This document shows, piece after piece, positions 1-8,400 of a stretch of 13,115 bases of DNA; the stretch's first letter is position 1, and the number at the start of each line of letters is the position of its first letter. Source of the DNA: Euryarchaeota archaeon UBA175 (GTDB lineage Archaea > Thermoplasmatota > Poseidoniia > Poseidoniales > Thalassarchaeaceae); assembly GCA_002497895.1 (NCBI GenBank), contig DAFD01000103.1, positions 6,888-20,002 on the forward strand. Reading direction: 5' to 3'. Under the pieces are notes generated by a model that saw only the letters and a program-made list of their open reading frames with translations, searched no databases and had not been told where the DNA came from. Made by a program: the position numbers and the translations under genes.

Positions 1-2
1 GA

Positions 3-2285
3 TCACAGTCGCTGCTGAGCGTGTCGCTGCGCATCAACGGCCGTAATCGCAGCCATGTGAACCACCTGGCGTACCGAGTCACCGCGCTGCAGCACGTGTG
101 CCGGCTTTGCAAGCCCTTCGAGAATTGGTCCAGTCATCTCAGCTCCAGCGATTCGCTGAAGCAATTTGTATGCTATATTCGCGGAAGCGAGATTCGGACA
201 GACGAGAACATTTGCTGAGCCTTCGAACTCCATGAATGGGAATTCCTTCTGGCGGTCAGGAACCAGTGCAGTATCCGCCTGCATCGGCCCGTCGATGATC
301 AAATCATTATCCAGCTCACGGGCCATCGAGATTGCTTCTTCGATTCGGTCGGTGCGCAATTCTCCAGAGGTGCCGAAATTAGAGAAGGAGAGCATCGCTA
401 CCTTCGGTTTTACTCCGAACCGGCGTGCAACGCGAGCGGTCTGTACAGCGATTTCAGCGAGTGTGCGCGAATCAGGATAGATATTGATCGTCGCATCAGC
501 GATGAACATCAATTGACCATTTACGGTCATCATGTAGAGCCCAACAATGCGATGTGCAGAGGGGTCGGGTCCGATGGTTTGCAGACATGGCTTGACGATG
601 TCTGGATATTGGTGGGCGATGCCACCGAGATAACCGTCAGCATCGCCGCAGTGCACCATCATCGGTCCAAAATAATTCGGCGACTTGAGCAGGCTAACAG
701 CGTCGCGCCGCGTGACGCCCTTGCGTCCGCGTAACTTGTGGAATTCATCGGCATAATCACCACGCCTACGAGGGTCGTATCGAACATCAATAGTCTCGCA
801 TTCGAAGTTCAGTCCGTGCTCTTCCTTCACCGCCTCAATACGCTCGGGGTGTCCAAGTAGGATTGGATCACAGATTCCCTCAGCGATACATTGTGCCGCC
901 GCCTTGATGATAGTAGGCTCATCTCCTTCTGAGAAGACGATTCGCTTTCTATCACGCTTTGCTCGATTGATGACGTTACGCATAATCGAGCGAGTCAATC
1001 CTAGTCGAGCCTCAAGCGTCTCCTTGTAATTCTCAACGTCGAATTCATCTGCTCCGATGTGAGCAACGCCTTCGTTAACTGCTGCCTCGGCAACAGCACT
1101 CGCCTCCCAGATGAGAACGCGAGCATCGAATGGCTTTGGAATCAGATATTCTGGGCCGAACTGCATCTGCTCGCCCCCGTAAGCCGCAGCGACGTCATCA
1201 GGAACCGGCTCCTTCGCCAATTCTGCGAGAGCCTTCGTCGCTGCCATTTTCATGCCTTCAGTAATCTCAGTAGCACGTACATCGAGAGCGCCGCGGAAGA
1301 TGTATGGGAATCCGAGAACATTGTTGATCTGATTTGCGAAATCGGAACGTCCAGTTGCAGTAATTGCATCATCTCGCACCGCTAGAACCTCAGAAGGAAG
1401 AATCTCTGGATCGGGATTTGCAAGAGCAAAGATCAGTGGGCGCTCAGCCATGCTTGCAACCATCTCACCAGATACCAATCCGCCGCGTGACAATCCCAAG
1501 AAGACATCAGCATCGACCATAGCCTCAGCCAAACCACCGTCAGGAACATCTCGGGCGAAATTTGCCTTGTACTCGTTCAATTCGCCAGCAGCCTCACGCG
1601 TCTTAGTCAGAATCCCCTTTGAATCACACATCAGTAAATTCTCAGGAGCAACACCGAGACGCAGATAATGCGTAGCACACGATATCGCACTCGCTCCAGC
1701 GCCAGAAATCACTACCTTGACTGCTGAGGCTTCTTTCTCAACAATCTCCAGTGCATTGAGGAGCGCAGCACCTGAGATAATTGCCGTACCATGTTGATCA
1801 TCGTGCATCACAGGAATATCGAGCTCAGAAACCAGCCTGCGCTCGATCTCAAAGCACTCAGGCGCCTTGATGTCCTCGAGGTTGATTCCACCAAAGGTCG
1901 GAGCAATTGCTTTGACCGCCTCAACGAACTCATCGACATCAATTCGGTCAACCTCGATATCAAACACATCGATATCAGCGAATGCCTTGAACAACAGACC
2001 CTTTCCTTCCATCACAGGTTTGCCAGCAAGGGCACCGATATCACCCAAGCCAAGAACAGCGGTACCATTGCTGATGACGGCCACCAAATTACCCTTCGAA
2101 GTGTACTTGTAAGCGTCATCGGGATTCGCCGCAATTTCCTCACAAGGATAGGCAACGCCCGGAGAGTAAGCCAAGGACAATTCTCGAGCGGTTCCGTGAG
2201 GTTTTGTCGGTTCGACGCGGATCTTCCCAGCAGGGGCAGCTGCATGGTAATCGAGAGCTTCCTTGCGCAGACGGTCGTCAGTCAT
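3..2285 (-). CDS. maeB: NADP-dependent malic enzyme with fused phosphotransacetylase-like domain
   Basis: Oxidatively decarboxylates malate to pyruvate in the cytoplasm, yielding NADPH and linking the TCA cycle to pyruvate and lipid precursors. The 760 residues match the usual length of MaeB (about 760) and resemble the E. coli protein from end to end. Malic enzyme part, about 1-430: Tyr40 in SLAYSPGVA (general acid), Lys95 in PVMEGKG (general base), metal ligands Glu137-Asp138 in NLEDIKAPE and Asp163 in HDDQHGTA, a nucleotide-binding GAGASA at 195-200, and ANPDPE at 289-294. Phosphotransacetylase-like part, about 440-756: starts near [12 protein letters not shown] and ends in [10 protein letters not shown] and VHMAAITAV. 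In E. coli MaeB this domain is regulatory (acetyl-CoA) and not a working Pta. The gene is complete: ATG at 2283-2285 preceded by a GAGGG site, TGA at 3-5. It is divergent from the surface-protein gene. A bacterial-type gene in a probable archaeon suggests old horizontal transfer (inference). Confidence 0.96.
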   Translation of the reverse strand: MTDDRLRKEALDYHAAAPAGKIRVEPTKPHGTARELSLAYSPGVAYPCEEIAANPDDAYKYTSKGNLVAVISNGTAVLGLGDIGALAGKPVMEGKGLLFKAFADIDVFDIEVDRIDVDEFVEAVKAIAPTFGGINLEDIKAPECFEIERRLVSELDIPVMHDDQHGTAIISGAALLNALEIVEKEASAVKVVISGAGASAISCATHYLRLGVAPENLLMCDSKGILTKTREAAGELNEYKANFARDVPDGGLAEAMVDADVFLGLSRGGLVSGEMVASMAERPLIFALANPDPEILPSEVLAVRDDAITATGRSDFANQINNVLGFPYIFRGALDVRATEITEGMKMAATKALAELAKEPVPDDVAAAYGGEQMQFGPEYLIPKPFDARVLIWEASAVAEAAVNEGVAHIGADEFDVENYKETLEARLGLTRSIMRNVINRAKRDRKRIVFSEGDEPTIIKAAAQCIAEGICDPILLGHPERIEAVKEEHGLNFECETIDVRYDPRRRGDYADEFHKLRGRKGVTRRDAVSLLKSPNYFGPMMVHCGDADGYLGGIAHQYPDIVKPCLQTIGPDPSAHRIVGLYMMTVNGQLMFIADATINIYPDSRTLAEIAVQTARVARRFGVKPKVAMLSFSNFGTSGELRTDRIEEAISMARELDNDLIIDGPMQADTALVPDRQKEFPFMEFEGSANVLVCPNLASANIAYKLLQRIAGAEMTGPILEGLAKPAHVLQRGDSVRQVVHMAAITAVDAQRHAQQRL

Positions 2286-2291
2286 GTCAAA

Positions 2292-2296
2292 CCCTC
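2292..2296 (-). promoter_or_regulatory. Shine-Dalgarno site of maeB
   Basis: On the minus strand GAGGG lies 6 bases before the ATG at 2285, a normal spacing, and supports that start. It sits in the 3' arm of a small imperfect inverted repeat (AAACC ... GGTTT, about 2289-2303), so weak hairpin masking is possible but unproven. Confidence 0.6.
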
Positions 2297-2347
2297 GAGG
2301 TTTTTCGGGCCACCCCCTCCTCTTTGATGCTATCCTCCTGTCTTCGA

Positions 2348-2357
2348 GATAATTATC
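2348..2357. promoter_or_regulatory. Perfect palindrome GATAATTATC, TATA-like or operator
   Basis: The 10 bases equal their own reverse complement, and the symmetry stops at the next base on each side. It could be the TATA element of maeB or a dimeric regulator site. Ten-base palindromes also arise by chance, so position is the main argument. Confidence 0.35.
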
Positions 2358-2389
2358 AGCCCGCAGGACAGCGCTTCTCTATCTCTTCC

Positions 2390-2408
2390 CTCCCTCCTAT
2401 AGAGGGAG
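2390..2408. promoter_or_regulatory. GC-rich inverted repeat, 7-bp arms around CTATA
   Basis: CTCCCTC, a 5-base centre CTATA, then GAGGGAG: the arms pair perfectly over 7 bp. It may be an operator placed over a TATA-like core, or a hairpin in a transcript leading into the surface-protein gene 60 bases downstream. No T-run follows on either side, so it does not look like an intrinsic terminator. Confidence 0.4.
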
Positions 2409-2468
2409 ACTCAAGACAAAATCACCAACCCATGCCTTTCATAATGGGAACAAGCAGGCCAATGGTTC

Positions 2469-5400
2469 GTGCCCATGTCTTTTCGTCAGCCGATGCAGAG
2501 GAAGCGGAGGTCTGCTCTGCTACTCGCCATGCTGATGGTAATGCTGCCCTGGTCAGCCTATTCTGGTGCTGACGAGCTGGTTTCTGAGCAGGATTCGAGG
2601 CAGGTTGTTCAGACCGCTTGGGGCGCCTCGGGGAGTAATGATACAGGTTGGATTGATCTTGTTGCGACGGGAGCAGATCCGGCGAATGGAACCTATGCTT
2701 ACAGCGATTTGTTTCTGCCGTTCGCTCCCGGTGCAGAAATCTCTAATTTGACATTCGAGATTTCAGTCAATGGTTCAGCTGGCTATTGGGCGAATGAGCC
2801 TCAACTGACATTGATGGATACTCAAACACCGATCCTCGACTGGCGAGGATACGGTGATCTTGGTAGGCAGGACGAGATGGAAAATAATCCACCGACCGTT
2901 CTCAATGGAACTTTAGATACTCATTTGCGTCCCAATTCAATCTCTGACGCCTCGTGGGAATTACCTGCAGGCGTTTCTTTGACAGACATGGTGATCGAGG
3001 CGTTGCGACCTGCCGACCCGAAGATTTCGTTTTCGGTGCAGGATGTTGAGATCCACGACAGCGCCGTAAATCCGGTCGACGGCCGATTGTACATTCTTCT
3101 TGATGATGATCTACTCCATCTCGACGCTCGGGCTCAGAAACCAATCGTCGATATCGAAGTAGGAATTATGGGCAGATCGCTGGGAATCGACGAAGACGCC
3201 GGCAGGTTGCTGATTGGCACAGAAAATGGATCGGTACTTTCTCGTAGCTTCTCAGATTCGTCGATGCTTCCTGATTTGTTGATTGGCGATGACTCAGATG
3301 ATTCTGGTATCCACGCTATTGCCGTCGATGATTATGGGACCATCTGGGCTGCTGGATTCTGCACTGTGCATTACAGGACTATGAGTGCCAATGATTGGAC
3401 AGAGTACGATTATTGTCAGACTCTGAATATCGAGACACCCTCTGACATTCTAATCATCGGCGATAGAGTCCATCTCGCCACGAGCACCGCTGGAGTCCAC
3501 CTTCTCGATTTCACTACGAGTTCTTCCTCAGGGAGTGTCTCTGTAACAATTGATTCACACACGGTGTGGAATACCCAGAACTTCCTTTCTTCCAACTTCA
3601 TCACCGACTTAGCAGTGGTTGGTAATCATCTCCTTATCGCTACTTATGACTCTGGAATCAATCGTCGCGATCTCGCCTCTCAATCTTGGATGGTGACTTG
3701 GTCGACGAGCAATTGGCTCTCTTCAAACCAAGTCCACGGACTGTCGGTCACTGATGGTTGGCTCCACATTCTCGCTGGTGCCGTGGTACACGCCTACGAC
3801 ACGAATTCGCTCATCTTCCGCTCGCAGAATCAATTGACAGATCTCGGTCTGTATGAAAATGGAGCGATGGCGATTCCATGGCCGGCGCACGCCGGTCGCG
3901 GCCCTAACTCCCCGACCGCATTATTCAGCGATGGTTCGGGTACGCTTGGCATGTTGGTTGGCGAGACGCCTGCCGGCACCCTGACTTTGGTCAGTAGCCC
4001 ATCTACAGACGGGATGACGGTCGTATCTCACATCGAGGATGGAGAGATGGGAGAAATCTGGATTGCTAGTAACAAGATCATCGATCGCTTTGACGAATCG
4101 GACCAGATTTGGAAGTCACCGATTGATATCAGGGATTACGTTGGTAGCCCCGGGCAGATTATCTCAATCATTCAGGATGGCAACGACAAGGTTTGGGTTG
4201 GAACAACGAATGCTGGGGTGCTGCGCCTCGACAATACCGATGGCTCCTACATCGGCACGGTATCAGGACTGAGTTCTAACCAAGCCACTTCACTCGCTTT
4301 CGATACCTCAACTGGCTATCTCGTGGTTGGCCATAGCGAATCTGGAATCTCTATCATTGATACTAATCAGATGACTCTAGTCGACACTCTGACGACTTCT
4401 GATGGCCTCGATTCTGACTTCGTGAACTCGGTGGCGGCGCGCTATGGAATCGCATACATCGCGACTCCAGACGCGGGCGTGATGCGCGTCGAACTCTCGA
4501 CCTCGACAATCATGGGCTCATGGCAATCACTCGGTGCCGATGACCTCGATGCAACCCCTGTGGCGGTCGACGGCGAGGTCGTCTACATTGGTCTCTACGA
4601 ATTTGGAATTCTCGTTGTTGACAGGCTGACTGGAGATATCTCTGAGTATTGGACTCAGGATGCAAATACTCTCCCTGATGACGATGTTCTATCTCTCGAG
4701 ATGGACGATTACGGCGGCCTTCTAGTTGGCACAGAGGGTGCTTTCTCAAGATACGACGGTAACTCTTGGACGACGATGACTAGTAGTGGATCTTGGTGGA
4801 ATCGGCCTTCCGTTTTCTACGACGTCACGAGCGATGGTGACGGAATGTACGCAGGAACCAATCGCGGAGCCTGTAAGTGGAATTGGCAGTATCAATTCCA
4901 AGATTGTGTCAGCTCTCAGGATGGTTTGGAAAGTCGCTTCGTATACACAATTGAGATGCTCGCTCCAGATCGCGCCTATACAGGAGGCAATTCGGGTGCA
5001 GGCATAGTCAACATGGACAATTTCTCGGTCATTGAGACTTGGACAGCCGGCGATGACACCCAACGCTCGCGAACGGTAAAAATCGATGATATACTCTATC
5101 TTGGCTTCGAGAATACCGGAATCGCCCGCTACGATTTGACGAATAGTGAGTGGTTGACGACTTGGGACGGAACTCAGGGATACATCGACGATGACGATGT
5201 CACAGCATTGGTTCCGGGTAATGAATCAGGTACTATGTGGGCCGGTGGAGATTTCGGACTGACCCTAATCGACGTCGTCAATGACGATGTCCTAATATCT
5301 TGGAATCGTGGTTCAAATGCCAATGGTCCAACCCTCTCAAACTCTCCACCAGCTGACATTATTATCCACGACGGAATTTTGCATTATTCGCTCCAGAGGG

Positions 5401-8400
5401 CGAATGGATGGTGGTCCCAGAGTGATGAAATCTACCGTATCGAAATCTCATCTAACTCTAGCCTGAGCACAATTGATGCAGGCGCTCAAGCAGGCTGGGC
5501 TGGCGTTGTCTACGGAATAGGGACAGTCGGAGAACAACTCTGGGTTGGAGTCCGACCGACACAATACTGGAATGACGGAGATGGAACCATCGTCCGTTGG
5601 AATATGACCAATGAGACATGGGAAGAGGATCTGCCTACGATTGGTAATGTTCTCCGTGTCAACGCTCGATTCCTTGGCGAATGCTTCCCGATGAATACCA
5701 CATCCTGTGAACTCTGGGTTGCATATGGTGACTACATCATCCGCCGATTCAATGCCGCCTCCATGACTCTCCTAAATGAGTGGACTGACATCGAGGGGCC
5801 GATTCGAGGAATGGAAGAATTCGAAGGAGAATATCTCTTCGCCAGCATGAACGGAATCTTGCGTTGGGATCCAGTTAATGCGACTTGGCTCGACTCTTGG
5901 ACTCCTGGTGATGGACTACCATCAGACTCCGAGGAAGAGTTCTACACAATGGCCATCATCGACGACGACCTATGGCTTGGGTCGATGGAGTCAAGCGGCT
6001 GGAATTCTAATTCTCAGATCATGCGTAAGAATGGTACCAACGGAAACTGGTCCTCTTGGGATCTAGGTACCGGAGACATTCCTGATGGATACCCCGCTGA
6101 GATCAAACTCTGCGACGACATCGTCCATGTTGCTATCGGAGCTCGATTTTGGTGGGGTAATCAAGGCGGAATCGCGCGCTATGACATGGCCGACCACGAT
6201 AATGACCAATTGACCAATGAGTGGATTAGCGCGATGACATCGGGTACCTCGGGGCTCTCAGATAATGATCCTCGAGCAATGGCTTGCGACGAATCCAATC
6301 GCATATTGTACGTAGGCTTCGATACGGAAGGTGTAGGCTTCGATCGCTACAACTACAACACTGACAACTATCTCTCAACTCTCACAGCCGCTGACGGTAT
6401 CGGCGAGGACAGAATCTTCCCAGGAGGAATGCTTCACGAGAATAACGTGCTCCTCGCCGGGCATCAGTACGATGGTGAAGGTGGTGTCTCACGTATCGTT
6501 ACATCCGGCACCGCCACAGCCAATGGGCAGGTCCTCGATCCTGGAATGGATGGTTGTTCGATAGAACGCGCACCATCCAACTCAGGACAAACGGTCTACG
6601 CCATCGGTCGTTCGGGGCAGACGACGGGAATGAACCGAGTCGACCGTCTCGATAACTCTGGACTCATCGCCAGCGGCTACGACGAGCTCGCAGGTCTATC
6701 CAGTGGGCGGGTTTTGGAAATAATCTCCAATAGCACTCACGTCTGGGTAACTTCTGCTCTCAGTGTCAATTCCTACTACGGCTCTTCAATTCTCCAAGGC
6801 GAGATCCTTGCGAATGGCTCTGTTCGCTGGGAATTTGGTTATAATTTCCAAAATGATGTTGTCAACGATATGATGCTCGACGGCGAGACTCTCTGGGTCA
6901 CAACCGCCGGCCGAGGACTCAAAGCGATTGATTTGCAACAGCGCCGAATCACTTCTACTCCACCTGCTCTGCATACCCAGATGGATGGCATGATCCTCGA
7001 GAATGGCACGATTTACGTCGGACTGATGGGCAATCAGGGATCAGCTGCCGGCTTCCAGACCTACAATATCGGCAACAATCAGTGGGGTCATGGTAGTCTA
7101 ATCGCAGGTCTGCCGAGTAATCTCGTGCGTGATTTCATCGAATACGGTGATCACATCATGATTGCCACGCACGGTGGAATCGGGATGTACAACACTACTC
7201 GTGACGACTGGGATGACCCAATCACCACCATCGACGGTCTTCCTTCGCCGATTATCACTCACCTCCACGCTCTAAACACGACGATTCAGGGTGGAGGTTC
7301 GCTCCTCGCTGGTGGTGCTGCGGGCTTGACGGTCCTGCATCAGACGAATCTGACAGTCCTCAACACGCTTGGATTCAACAACGGCCTGATGGGTAATACA
7401 GTCAGTGGGATCGTAGATGCAGGACCGGTTTCTCGCGTCGTGCAGAATCCTGATGGCACCAATACCACCCTCTATCACGACGCGGCGATTTTCATCTCAC
7501 ACAATGGACAGGGACCTACTCGCCCCGGTGTAGCAGCTTGGGATTTGATGACCGACATGGCGAATGGAAGTTACAATATCGACATGATTCCAAGCAATGA
7601 CGTTAGGGCAATTGCAACCGATGATTGGGGCGTTCACATCGCTACCGATGTTGAGCCTCTCGTTCATTGGAATGGCTCTAAGATGAAGATGGAAACCGGC
7701 GTCGGCCAAGGCTCTCTGCTTTCGTGGCCTCCATTCCAATTGCATAGCGATGGGCAGAATATTGTGGCGATGAGTCCTCGTGGCCTCGACGTTGTCGATG
7801 TTGATGGAAACCACAATGTTGTCACTAGTCGAATCGCGACTGGATTACAGGGAGGATACGTTGACTTCAGCGGCTTTTACGCGGTTGGTAGCGACGGACT
7901 ACACGTCTATTCTCCGGTTGTTAGTTTGCAAGAAATGTCACGCGAACATCAACGACGAGCTAACCCGCTAACGGTTCTTTACGGCGGGCGCACGTGGGAT
8001 ATCACCGACACGACTCATCCAGGAATGTCGACGATTCTTGTCACTCCTGATGATCCGATAGAGATTCCACAGACCTCTGACATCGCCGCACCGAGTCGCT
8101 TACCGATGCATGTGGGCGCGATGACGATGACCGCGCCACAAGGCGGGTCGTGGGTCTGGGCGCGGTCATCAGCACTCAATTACACAGGAACTTGGGATAT
8201 GGCGGCCGCGAATGGTGGTATTCAGCAGGCCTTCCAATCAGCAATTTCAGCAGTTGGTCCAGGATCCTCCTCGGCTTACCTGCATTTGCAATTACAAAGT
8301 CCCGAAGACGGTGCAATCCAAGTTAGGATAACCTATGATTGGGAGCGCGTCGAGGTTCCGACTGTAATCGTCGGTCTTGAGGACAGACCGAATGATGGCG

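Larger units (their letters stand above)
2286..2468. promoter_or_regulatory. Divergent intergenic region between maeB and the surface-protein gene
   Basis: These 183 bases must hold the promoters for both directions. Visible elements are a 10-base perfect palindrome GATAATTATC at 2348-2357, the most AT-rich block and a TATA-like candidate 63-72 bases upstream of maeB; a 7-bp inverted repeat at 2390-2408; and a weak TATA-like TTTCATAATG at 2437-2446. The last is centred about 26 bases before the GTG at 2469, where a TATA box would lie for a leaderless transcript. There is no bacterial -35/-10 pair and no plausible small ORF. The promoter assignments are inference. Confidence 0.45.

Noticed and set aside
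1791..2327. 178-codon plus-strand frame opposite the start of maeB
   Set aside because: It is antisense to the strongly conserved malic enzyme core and has no family resemblance.
2390..2408. Intrinsic terminator
   Set aside because: The hairpin has no adjacent T-run on either strand and lies upstream of both divergent genes, where no transcript ends.
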